From the NCBI GenBank assembly GCA_021808105.1, contig JAKBCC010000032.1, positions 1-34,388 on the forward strand: a stretch of 34,388 nt of DNA, given 5' to 3'. A program made the position numbers and the translations under genes. Below the pieces are notes generated by a model, which saw only the letters and a program-made list of their open reading frames with translations, ran no database searches and had not been told where the DNA came from. The DNA is from Planctomycetota bacterium. Lineage in GTDB: Bacteria; Planctomycetota; Phycisphaerae; WQYP01. Shown in pieces: positions 19,016-27,531 of the stretch. Each line of letters starts with the position of its first letter. Position 1 is the stretch's first letter.

Positions 19016-20108
19016 GGACGGGCACTCCCTTGGATGGATTAGTTGGAACGAAAGCCAGATATGGCACGCGGAAGGCATAATTTCTCCCCCGATACCGCAC
19101 CAGTATCTTTATGAGCCCTGAATCATCGCCGGGGGTCTTTTTCGCGGTGAACCCAACCTCCACATCCCGCCGGACGGCCGTGCCGCCCGGTTTGAAGGAG
19201 AATTCGCTGGGGCTTGTGGCCGCGATGTGCAGCAACCGTATTGGTGCCTTTGACGCCGGGTTTCTCGGTAGCAGAACCAGCTGGGTTTCGTGGGTCGCTG
19301 CAGGCCGAACCGTTCCGATAAGCAACGCCGGCTGCGAGATAACGACCGGCCCCTGAACCCTCACGCGGATCGCTCGGTACATATGGTATTTAAGAGGAAT
19401 CCCATGGTTCCAGAACGTGAAAACGATGTGGCTAACCACCTCGCCGAGGTACCGCTTGGGCTGATAGGAAGCCTCTAGCCGCCAGCGGCCCGCTCCAGTA
19501 GGCCGGAGACTCGCATGCAAACCGGGATCGTCCGTGGAGCAGGTCACTCGGGTCCACGCCATAGCTAATTTCCCACGCGTCAACTCCAAGGGAGGCAGTG
19601 TCTTGGGCGGAGCTCCGAGGGGCATGCGGCCGAAGCTGAGGGTGCCCGATTGGGCGGGGAAATTTATCGGGTAGGTGGTGCTGATAAAAAATACATACGT
19701 GAATTGGACGGGCCTGCCCGCAACCTGACCCATGAGCGTCGCCCCCAATGTCTTCCGTTGCGCATAGCCGGATGGGAGTATAACAAATGTGAGCCGGGCG
19801 GCACCGCCGGGAGCCACCGTCGAGCGATCCAGCGTGCACCTCGTGCAGACACACGTGGGCTCGAGCCGGGTAAGATGGAGGGTATGCCCCCATACGTCCC
19901 TTACGAGAAATGTGTGGCCGACCGAGCGGTTTGGCAAGGACGGGGGGAAGTGGAAGTTGATCCTCCTGACCAAATCTTCCGACCTTGGCGCGGGTCCATT
20001 TCGAAACGGAAGCCGCCAAGCGGCTGCCAAGCCGGCTATCACTGCGGCCACACCGAACAGCACGGCAGCCCATCTCCCGTGCCCCAAAAGGCCCTTGATA
20101 CTGTTCAC
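19002..20108 (-). CDS. DUF1573-like exported/membrane-anchored protein
   Basis: N-terminal TM; VGHTFLVRDVWGHTLHLTRLEPTCVCTRCTLDRSTVAPGGAARLTFVI resembles the DUF1573 pattern (tC.C......I.PG). Overlaps the downstream MauE-like gene by 14 bp. Confidence 0.7.
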   Translation of the reverse strand: MNSIKGLLGHGRWAAVLFGVAAVIAGLAAAWRLPFRNGPAPRSEDLVRRINFHFPPSLPNRSVGHTFLVRDVWGHTLHLTRLEPTCVCTRCTLDRSTVAPGGAARLTFVILPSGYAQRKTLGATLMGQVAGRPVQFTYVFFISTTYPINFPAQSGTLSFGRMPLGAPPKTLPPLELTRGKLAMAWTRVTCSTDDPGLHASLRPTGAGRWRLEASYQPKRYLGEVVSHIVFTFWNHGIPLKYHMYRAIRVRVQGPVVISQPALLIGTVRPAATHETQLVLLPRNPASKAPIRLLHIAATSPSEFSFKPGGTAVRRDVEVGFTAKKTPGDDSGLIKILVRYRGRNYAFRVPYLAFVPTNPSKGVPVHERP

Positions 20109-20169
20109 AGCGGCGGCTCCATTATTTCAGTTCCTGTTTTCGGTGCCGGCGATCCGCGGCAGTCGTGGA

Positions 20170-21390
20170 TTATTTGCGCCCTTCGGACGCCCGCTGGTTT
20201 TTTCGCGATAGAATCAGGACGAGTCCCGACGCGACAGCCAAGAATCCAAAAATTACGGCAAGCAGAGCATCTCGCGGTTTTCCAGTTGCCGCTACCGGCG
20301 GAAGACCGGAGGCGACGCCGTTTCGGGCCTTCGCTCGCTGGCCTGAAGCATTTGCGAGTGCCCCGCCGGCACCGAGGCTCCCGGCTGGCCAAGATTTGAT
20401 GCCTATCACGCGCTGCGGTGGCCTAACTCCCCCCTCATAATAGATCGTTCGGTGCGCATCGGCATCATAGATTTGCCTTGCCAAACGGAAGTCGATCTGA
20501 AACGCTGCCGGACCAATGGGTTGGTTGATGGTGCACGACACAACCTTGGTCAGGTGATCAGCATACAGATTTCCGTGCCTCCCGCGAAACCGCCAACGGA
20601 AAACCATCGGGCAGTAGAATTTCCCGCCGGAAGTGGCGATGGCCTTGTAGGCGAGGATATCACCTCGACGGCACCACGCCCCCGTCTTGGCGTACACCGT
20701 CTCAACAACCTCGGGCAAAAACGCAACCTTTCTCCCGAACTTGACGCGCCAAAACGCGCGGTGTCCATTAACGGTCCCACGGAACGGAATTTGTGCGATT
20801 GCGCTGTAGCGGCTGTTTTTAGCAACAGCGACCCATGTCGCCTTGGCAATCGCGGTGCTCGCAGCGTTGGCACTGCGCACCACGGGCAGCCTGATAGCCC
20901 TATTAGGGTGACCGTCCCGGCTCGGATCAAGAAATTCGACCGCCGCGAAGAAGGGGTTCGGCGACATCAGGTGGCTGCTGGGCCAACGATGCTTCTGGTA
21001 AAATAAGTACCCTGACCCCCCGTCGAGACATTCATAGCGTTTCCCGTTATAAGCGCTGCGGAAGTTCCACACCGCCACGCCCGGCGGCACTGAGTCAGAT
21101 GAGGCAAATTCGTTGCCCTGGGCGTGGAAGCTGATCTTCGAATCTCCTTTTACCAGACGCGACTTCTTGCGTCGCCGAAGGTGCCCATCCAATACGGGAA
21201 CATGGAACCGCAATTGCACACGCGCCGTCAGGCTCACGGACGTTACCAATCGATACTCGTCGAACAGAGACCGCAACCTGCCTCCGCTGTCGGCTGCCCG
21301 GACCCCGTCCCAGCAACCTTGGACTGCCCAAGCACCCAAGATACTCAGACACAGGGCACGAAAGGGGAATGAATTTGGTAAAATTCCCAT
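20170..21390 (-). CDS. Exported protein of unknown family with C-terminal TM anchor
   Basis: Start ATG 21390: MGILPNSFPFRALCLSILGAWAVQGCWDGVRA...; C-terminal LLAVIFGFLAVASGLVLILSRKNQR. Confidence 0.7.
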   Translation of the reverse strand: MGILPNSFPFRALCLSILGAWAVQGCWDGVRAADSGGRLRSLFDEYRLVTSVSLTARVQLRFHVPVLDGHLRRRKKSRLVKGDSKISFHAQGNEFASSDSVPPGVAVWNFRSAYNGKRYECLDGGSGYLFYQKHRWPSSHLMSPNPFFAAVEFLDPSRDGHPNRAIRLPVVRSANAASTAIAKATWVAVAKNSRYSAIAQIPFRGTVNGHRAFWRVKFGRKVAFLPEVVETVYAKTGAWCRRGDILAYKAIATSGGKFYCPMVFRWRFRGRHGNLYADHLTKVVSCTINQPIGPAAFQIDFRLARQIYDADAHRTIYYEGGVRPPQRVIGIKSWPAGSLGAGGALANASGQRAKARNGVASGLPPVAATGKPRDALLAVIFGFLAVASGLVLILSRKNQRASEGRK

Positions 21391-21601
21391 AGAGGGGCCG
21401 CCTTCATTGTTTATCGTTGCCGGAGTTTTCCAACCTGCGCCAGCCGGGGCCTCGCGCACTGGGGGCACCGTGGCGCGTGGGCAACAAGCGTCAGGTCCCT
21501 GCCACCGAGGTTGTACCGGAGCCCGACCAAGCATACCCCGAACACGCCATCGGCGGCGCAGACCGGGGCCACCCGAGACCCGTTGGGGACCAAATCAGCA
21601 A

Positions 21602-21922
21602 TCAGGTGCAGCCACTTCCCTGCACCCATCCGCCGCAGGCGGAGATCGTTACTCCCACCGTTTTCGTTTCCTGCCCGCAGCTACTTCCCGGTTGGTTGCC
21701 GCTGTCCAAACTTGTGGGGTCTGCCACAATCTCACCGGGGGTTACCACCATACAACTCGACGACGTCTGGCAACTGCCAGACCCAACGTAGCAGGCCGGT
21801 TCGTAACCAACTGCGGGGCGTGGTGCCGCCAGCGACGTGAGGATTGACGCCGCGAGGAATGTTACTCCCGCCACTGCGGCGGTGCGTGCAGCCATTTTTT
21901 TTCTGGGTTTTTGAATGCTCAT
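21602..21922 (-). CDS. Short exported Cys-rich protein
   Basis: MSIQKPRKKMAARTAAVAGVTFLAASILTSLAAPRPAVG-YEPACYVGSGSCQTSSSCMVV...SSCGQETKTVGVTISACGGWVQGSGCT: basic N-terminus, hydrophobic core, six Cys after it. Confidence 0.65.
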   Translation of the reverse strand: MSIQKPRKKMAARTAAVAGVTFLAASILTSLAAPRPAVGYEPACYVGSGSCQTSSSCMVVTPGEIVADPTSLDSGNQPGSSCGQETKTVGVTISACGGWVQGSGCT

Positions 21923-21988
21923 GATAAGGGATCCTTGTTAATACAAAACCGATCTCCGGGACGGTACCGTACCGGCCCGTGAACCAGC

Positions 21989-24985
21989 CTAATTTCTCCG
22001 GGCGCTATCCACGGCAGTATTCCTCGCCGCGTTGCGTAATATCGTGTAGCCGGCGGAGTGCCGCCACGATGTAAAAAGCCTTCCGGCCAGCGGCCTGTTT
22101 ACCGCCTGCTCAATCTTCCTTGAGGTCGCGAGGCCTTCGTCGATCTCCGCCGCCTCCCATCGCTTGAACAGCGAGTTTGCGTAATACTGTTGCGTCAAAA
22201 TTGGCTCGCCACTTGTGCCGGGAGAGGCTCCCCATTTCGGAAAAGCCCAGCGCAGTATAGCAATACCAACCTTGGTGCCGTCGCCCACCCAGATCGTCGG
22301 GTCGTTTCTTCTCACAAAACCCAACGCCTCAGAAACAGCCGACACTGCCCCAAAATTCCCTGGTCCCCGAAGGGCGGACGCACGGGCCCTCGATCGCAAC
22401 TGCAAAATTGCTGCGCGTCCACGGGCCTCTATCGCCTGTTTTCGTATGTTCCATTGGGTGGCGGAGCCATAATAGGGTGTTGGCCGCTGGTACAATGTGT
22501 CCAGCATCAGGGCCATGGGGGCGGTGTTCAGGGAATAATTTCGGGATATGCGTATCACCAGCCGCATAGGGCCTTGGACGATGAATCGTTTCCAGACGCC
22601 CCCGTAAAAATTACTGACCCTCGCGTCACATGTACCGGTCTGCAACGCGGCAAACCGCACGGAGGCTGCGGGTATCGCGCCCAGCAACAACTCATCCGGA
22701 TTCGCCTGCAGTTCGCCACGCCCAGGCCAGAATAAGGAACTTGTTCGGCGAATGGGAATCAGTTTGATGTAATAGTCCCGCTCGCGAGTGCCACCCCTGT
22801 GGCCGCCGTTATTACAGAAATAGATTGAGATCTCGTGCGCTCCGCGAGGCAGTCGCAAAAATTCATAAAAATCGGGACCCTGCCACGCCAATCCGTAAGC
22901 CTCCCCACCATCGTCCGCCGAAGCGAACGTCCGGCCCTGCGCCCCTGCGGGGGCCTGGCCGCCTCCACCATACCGATCACGGAGAAATACATTTGGAATT
23001 TCGAGGGCACGGTTGTCGTCCGTCCATGCCTTCTTTACCCAGTAACGGGCCGTGTTGACGCCAATGTGATGAGGGCCGATGAAATCCGTGTGGCATAAGC
23101 GTACGGATCGGGGCGACCAAACATCGTCCCACGTGTTCGGCGGATAGCCCGCCGCAAACAAGCACGCCCAATACCTGCCGTACCTGCCAAGCCAATTGCC
23201 TTGGGTTCGCCAATCATCGGTGATCGGGACAATCTGCGGCGATCTGCTTGGTGCGTGCTTTAATGCTTCCGCGAGCTGGTCCGCCATGCTTGCCAACTGA
23301 TCCCGTGTCGGCGGTGCTGCGGCTTCGGGGAATCTGGTGTTGGGTTGTCTTTCATTGATTCGCCTGGCCGCGTTTTGGCCGCCTTCCCAAGCGATGGTGG
23401 GATTGCCTTTGCCACCGACGGGCCTGCCCGCCGCGTTGTATACCGGACCATATCTTGCCACCAGCACCACCTTGGTTGGGCCGCCGAGGCCCTCGGAATC
23501 CTGGCCATCCAAGTGCTCGGGCAGAATTGCATTGACGTAATCCCCGCCGTGCCGCCAGGCACCTTTGGACAATGTATTGTGATAAATAATTCCTTTGCCG
23601 CTCTGGTATATCGCGTAGCCGTTACGCCAGGTGCCCAGATAGATTCTTCCTTTGAAGTCCTGGGCCAGACAAGTAATGTGATCGCCGGGCAGTAGGCGGC
23701 TTAAGCTTTGTGGACTGGGTTGTTTCCAATGTTTGGGTGGGTGCCACAGTTGTGCCACCTTGGCCGCATAATCCTGCCCTCTGATGTAATGCCAGCTTTG
23801 GCCGTCATCATCGCTGATGCCTAAACCCCAGTCTGTGGCGACATATACCTTGCTGGTCCTTTTTGTTACCAGAATCGCATTAATTAAATCGGATGGTAAG
23901 CCACTACCTGTGCCATGGATGGTTACATGGTCCGGGCCTTTGACGATTCTCCAATGCTGGTAGTTATCCTGCATAGTGGCGATTGCGAGGCCATTGCATT
24001 GCGTACCGGCAAAGACTCTTCCGGTTTTGTCAAAGGCGATGCAGTCTACTGGACTTGATGGTAAACCGTTGGCTTGCGTGATATAGCGCCATCGGCCAAA
24101 GAGCATGGGCGTATCGGTGCTGGTTTGCAGTGCAGGGTTGTTACCGCCGGTAAAGCCGGCGGCTTTGTGCACGCCGCGTAAGTCGGCATCCTTCTTCCCT
24201 GCTCCACGCGGATAATAAACCGATATGCCTGCTTCCGTGGATAGCCAGATACTGTGGTCTACCGGGTTTTCTGTGATGGCAAACACATGGCTGCCAATCG
24301 GGCCGTTGAATGTCATGGTACCTTCGTTGGGGAAATTGGGGTCTTTGGCACTGGCGGGTCGGCAGATTTCATCATAGTGCCGCCACTGCCAGCCGCTGCG
24401 GCCAATAAACCCTACCACCACTCCCTTACGCAACGTGCCCACCCATAGTCGGCCTTGAGAATCAAAGCAGACACTGTAGGTATTCCAACTGGGAAATCCA
24501 CCGCCCGCTTTTTCGGGATGGAACTGCACCCACCGATGTGGCGGACGGGCATCAGGCCGGAACATCACCAGCCCCTGGCCTTCGGTGGCCATGGCGATGG
24601 TTTGTCCGCCGGGGCAGGCGGCCATGGCCATGACAAAGTGGACTGGATAGGAGAGTTTACTATTAAGTATGCCATGGATAGGGTATGAAACCACCGGCGG
24701 TGGATGGAAAATGCTGTAGGCTGGCGGTGAATTAGCACGCCTGTTTACCGGATTATTTCTTGCAACAGCTTGGCGAGTTGCTTGGCCATTTGCATTGGCG
24801 GGGTTAACGGTGTTTACAGAGCTTGAAGATATCGCGTTGCTCGTGTTGTTACCGCCGGCAGAGCCGGCGGCTTTGTGGTTGGAACTGAAGAATAACTGCT
24901 TAGCAGAAATTGCCAGGCCAATCAGGGATGCTGCAAGCACCACCGCGGCCACCGGTATCAGGAATTTGTTGTTACGCCCATTCAT
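21989..24985 (-). CDS. Membrane-anchored beta-propeller protein (two-component-regulator-propeller-like repeats)
   Basis: N-terminal TM; repeats such as CFDSQGRLWVGTLRKGVVV, IAFDKTGRVFAGTQCNGLAI, ILVTKRTSKVYVATDWGLGIS, LAQDFKGRIYLGTWRNGYAIY. Start ATG 24985. Confidence 0.75.
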   Translation of the reverse strand: MNGRNNKFLIPVAAVVLAASLIGLAISAKQLFFSSNHKAAGSAGGNNTSNAISSSSVNTVNPANANGQATRQAVARNNPVNRRANSPPAYSIFHPPPVVSYPIHGILNSKLSYPVHFVMAMAACPGGQTIAMATEGQGLVMFRPDARPPHRWVQFHPEKAGGGFPSWNTYSVCFDSQGRLWVGTLRKGVVVGFIGRSGWQWRHYDEICRPASAKDPNFPNEGTMTFNGPIGSHVFAITENPVDHSIWLSTEAGISVYYPRGAGKKDADLRGVHKAAGFTGGNNPALQTSTDTPMLFGRWRYITQANGLPSSPVDCIAFDKTGRVFAGTQCNGLAIATMQDNYQHWRIVKGPDHVTIHGTGSGLPSDLINAILVTKRTSKVYVATDWGLGISDDDGQSWHYIRGQDYAAKVAQLWHPPKHWKQPSPQSLSRLLPGDHITCLAQDFKGRIYLGTWRNGYAIYQSGKGIIYHNTLSKGAWRHGGDYVNAILPEHLDGQDSEGLGGPTKVVLVARYGPVYNAAGRPVGGKGNPTIAWEGGQNAARRINERQPNTRFPEAAAPPTRDQLASMADQLAEALKHAPSRSPQIVPITDDWRTQGNWLGRYGRYWACLFAAGYPPNTWDDVWSPRSVRLCHTDFIGPHHIGVNTARYWVKKAWTDDNRALEIPNVFLRDRYGGGGQAPAGAQGRTFASADDGGEAYGLAWQGPDFYEFLRLPRGAHEISIYFCNNGGHRGGTRERDYYIKLIPIRRTSSLFWPGRGELQANPDELLLGAIPAASVRFAALQTGTCDARVSNFYGGVWKRFIVQGPMRLVIRISRNYSLNTAPMALMLDTLYQRPTPYYGSATQWNIRKQAIEARGRAAILQLRSRARASALRGPGNFGAVSAVSEALGFVRRNDPTIWVGDGTKVGIAILRWAFPKWGASPGTSGEPILTQQYYANSLFKRWEAAEIDEGLATSRKIEQAVNRPLAGRLFTSWRHSAGYTILRNAARNTAVDSARRN
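24137..24169. repeat. REP-like palindromic repeat, copy 1
   Basis: GTTGTTACCGCCGGTAAAGCCGGCGGCTTTGTG; 31/33 identical to copy 2. Confidence 0.8.
24845..24877. repeat. REP-like palindromic repeat, copy 2
   Basis: GTTGTTACCGCCGGCAGAGCCGGCGGCTTTGTG; CCGCCGGC-AGA-GCCGGCGG is a perfect 8-bp stem with a 3-nt loop. Confidence 0.8.
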
Positions 24986-25038
24986 CGTTGAACCCGATGC
25001 GTAAGCAAGACCCACGCGCGGTTGCCGGCCCGGTGAAA

Positions 25039-25128
25039 CCGACCTGATCTTAATTCCCCTGTCAGGAAATCACGGTCGGAAACCATCGACTTGCTTGCCG
25101 CGTTCTCCCGGTGGGATCAACCCACCGG
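25039..25128 (-). promoter_or_regulatory. Structured 5' leader of the beta-propeller gene
   Basis: On the minus strand: CCGGTGGG-TTGAT-CCCACCGG (25128-25108), then CCGACC-G-TGAT-TTCC-TGACAGG-GGAA-TTAAG-ATCA-GGTCGG (25079-25039). Confidence 0.5.
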
Positions 25129-25344
25129 CTCGCAATCTCCCTGATTAACAATTCACTACAAACTCTGCGGCATTTAAGACAGCCCCTGCCGCAGAGCGTT
25201 ATTTAACAACATCTGACAGTATACCGCGCCTCCCCCCCTAGCGCGTCAAGCGACAAATTATTATTTTTTTATTTTCAGAAAAATTTAATTTGCAGGAAAT
25301 TGCCATTAATTGCCACATTGCTACAACGATTGGCGTAAACCACG

Positions 25345-25730
25345 CCAGGAGCCTGTCCGAGTAATGGCTGGGGTTGCGATGGGTCTGAAATGTTCCGTAT
25401 GCGCGGCGGAGGATCGAGCCGACTCTTAATAATGGGTCTGCGAGATCCGACAACAAAGCAGACGGGGCATTTCAGGCCCACCCGCAGGGCGGTGTGCTTT
25501 TTGGCTCCCCTCTGCGGCGCGGCTCCCCGGAGTACCATCGTGTTGAGGTACGCCATCGTCGCGGTTACTTGTGGAGCACCGGATGGCAATCCGGTGGTTG
25601 ATCCAGTGCCGCGAACTGGCCACCGGGTTATCACCACGGTGCTCTATGACGCGACGATGCCCCGAGAAGCCAAAAATCGTCCCGGCGCGCCGGGATCGCA
25701 ACCCAGCCATTGCGCGGACAGGCTCCCTGG
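25345..25730. mobile_element. MITE-like fold-back element, about 386 bp, non-autonomous
   Basis: Terminal inverted repeats 25345-25380 (CCAGGAGCCTGTCCGAGTAATGGCTGGGGTTGCGAT) and 25695-25730 (reverse complement CCAGGGAGCCTGTCCGCGCAATGGCTGGGTTGCGAT), plus nested internal inverted repeats. No recognisable transposase. Confidence 0.75.
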
Positions 25731-25891
25731 ACATTGATCAAAAAAAAGCCAAGCAGCAAGTTCCTCAAAATAGCGGTCCATATCGTGCCGTTGCAACTTT
25801 GGCGGATGTTGCGCGTTGAGCGACGGGAGGGTGTGCTGACTAACTGGTGCAAGATTTCAGGCAAGATGAGTTTTTACTTTTTGGAGCTTTT

Positions 25892-26407
25892 ATGAGTAAA
25901 CGCATCAAGAAATCAGGGTTTGTTGCGGGTGCGGTGTTGCTGGCGGCCGGCATCACCGCTGGTGTGGCCATGCGGCCGACGGCCAACTTGGGCTTGGAGG
26001 CTTCCGTTGCCGCAGCGCCTGCGGCCGGTACGCCGGTGGATATGGAAATCTCCCGTGGAAGTTACCTGGTCAATCAGGTGGCGATGTGTGGCGACTGCCA
26101 TACGCCCATGGATCAGAATGGCCACTTCATCAAATCAAAATGGCTGCAGGGTGCTAAAATTGCCTATAAGCCCAATTTCCCCGTGCGCCATTGGCCGCAT
26201 GGTGCGCCGAATATTGCGGGATTGCCCTGGCGGTGGAATGCCGGTGCCATGATTAAATTCATGACCACTGGCCGTGATCCGCGCGGGCATTATGCCGGCC
26301 CACCTATGCCTGCCTATCGCATGAATCATGCCGATGCGGTGGCATTGACCGCATACCTTAAGAGCTTGCCACGCGGCAAAATGCCGCCATGGATGCGGCA
26401 TCATTGA
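25892..26407 (+). CDS. Exported c-type cytochrome (single CxxCH haem site)
   Basis: Start ATG 25892 (TTGGAG upstream); signal-like N-terminus; RGSYLVNQVAMCGDCHTPMDQNGHF; distal PPMPAYRMNHADAVALTAYLKSLP. Confidence 0.85.
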   Translation: MSKRIKKSGFVAGAVLLAAGITAGVAMRPTANLGLEASVAAAPAAGTPVDMEISRGSYLVNQVAMCGDCHTPMDQNGHFIKSKWLQGAKIAYKPNFPVRHWPHGAPNIAGLPWRWNAGAMIKFMTTGRDPRGHYAGPPMPAYRMNHADAVALTAYLKSLPRGKMPPWMRHH

Positions 26408-26429
26408 GTTCGGGAAAAAGATACGGTCA

Positions 26430-27518
26430 TTAAATCAATAAGGCGGCTTCAATGGCCAGGCCGGGGCCGAAGGCCAGCATCATGCAGGGTAATACCGCCT
26501 GCTGCTGGCGCAGACGCTCCACAATAAACAGGATCGTCGGGGAGGACATGTTGCCGCAGTCGGCCAGCACCGCACGGGAAACATCCAGTGCTGTGGGGGG
26601 CAAACTCAGGCTGGTGCTGACCGCATCCAGAATGCCCGGCCCGCCGGGATGAACCGCCCAGGAACCGATATTCGAAATAGTCATATTTCGCTGCGCCAGG
26701 AATTGCTCCAGCCAGGGTCTGAGGTTTTTCGCGATTAACGTCGGTACGCGCCGCGAAAGCGTCATCTGAAAACCATGATCCCCAATGCGCCAGGTCATAT
26801 CCGCATTTGATTCAGGCAATAGATATGAACCCGTGGCTTGGCACGTCCAGCGTTCGCCCGGCGCGCCAGGCTTTCCCACAATCGCTGCGGAACCGTCGGC
26901 AAATAACGCATTGGGCAATACGTTGTCGGTATTCCAGCCTTGCTGAAAATGGAGACTGCACAATTCCGTAGCACATAATAAAACCGTCGCATCCGCCTGG
27001 GCGTTGGCAATGGCCAGCGCCACCTGCAACGCATTAAGCGCCGCGTGGCAACCCATAAAACCGATATTCACCCGGCTGACCGAACGGGATAACCGCAACA
27101 TTTCTATAATTTCTCTATCCAGCCCCGGAGAAAAAAATCCGGTGCAGGAAACCGTTATCAGATGCGTCACGGCCGACGGGGCACAGCGTGCGTTGCCCAA
27201 CGCGGCTTGCGATGCACGAAGCGCCAAGGAAACAGCCTCAGTGGCATAACGGTCCATGCGCTGCCCGGTGCCGGGTCCGGCGGGGCCTGAACCGTTTGAG
27301 CCGCTCGATCCGTTCGACCCGTTATAAAACGGCGTGGCACCATCTTCCTGATCCAACAGCACGGTATGGCGGCGTTTAATAGTGGATTTGCGGTAAATGG
27401 TGGCCAGCAGGCGGGACTGCTTATCAGTGAGACCGTTTTGGGCAATAGCGCACGCTTTGTCCTGACTGATGCCGTACTGCGGCAGCGCCGTCCCCACACC
27501 GGTGATATGCAAGCCCAT
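26430..27518 (-). CDS. Type III polyketide synthase (chalcone/stilbene synthase superfamily)
   Basis: HLITVSCTGFFSPGLDREII (active-site Cys), GFMGCHAALNAL, WAVHPGGPGILDAV (His), LADCGNMSSPTILFIVERL (Asn), MMLAFGPGLAIEAALL. Confidence 0.93.
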   Translation of the reverse strand: MGLHITGVGTALPQYGISQDKACAIAQNGLTDKQSRLLATIYRKSTIKRRHTVLLDQEDGATPFYNGSNGSSGSNGSGPAGPGTGQRMDRYATEAVSLALRASQAALGNARCAPSAVTHLITVSCTGFFSPGLDREIIEMLRLSRSVSRVNIGFMGCHAALNALQVALAIANAQADATVLLCATELCSLHFQQGWNTDNVLPNALFADGSAAIVGKPGAPGERWTCQATGSYLLPESNADMTWRIGDHGFQMTLSRRVPTLIAKNLRPWLEQFLAQRNMTISNIGSWAVHPGGPGILDAVSTSLSLPPTALDVSRAVLADCGNMSSPTILFIVERLRQQQAVLPCMMLAFGPGLAIEAALLI

Positions 27519-27531
27519 TTGAACTCCACAA

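Noticed and set aside
21411-21629. 72-aa minus ORF MGAGKWLHLIADLVPNGSRVAPVCAADGVFGVCLVGLRYNLGGRDLTLVAHAPRCPQCARPRLAQVGKLRQR between the Cys-rich peptide and the next gene
   Set aside because: Possibly real (CPQC motif, fills a 211-bp gap), but no SD was identified and there is no family match; too weak to call without conservation data.
25211-25252. Possible sigma70-type promoter TTGACG-20 nt-TATACT on the minus strand upstream of the propeller gene
   Set aside because: Spacer of 20 nt is longer than optimal; plausible but not supported enough to list.
25390-25737. ORFs on both strands within the MITE-like element (115 aa plus, 102 aa minus)
   Set aside because: They coincide with the inverted-repeat structure and show no transposase motifs; more likely by-products of GC-rich fold-back sequence.
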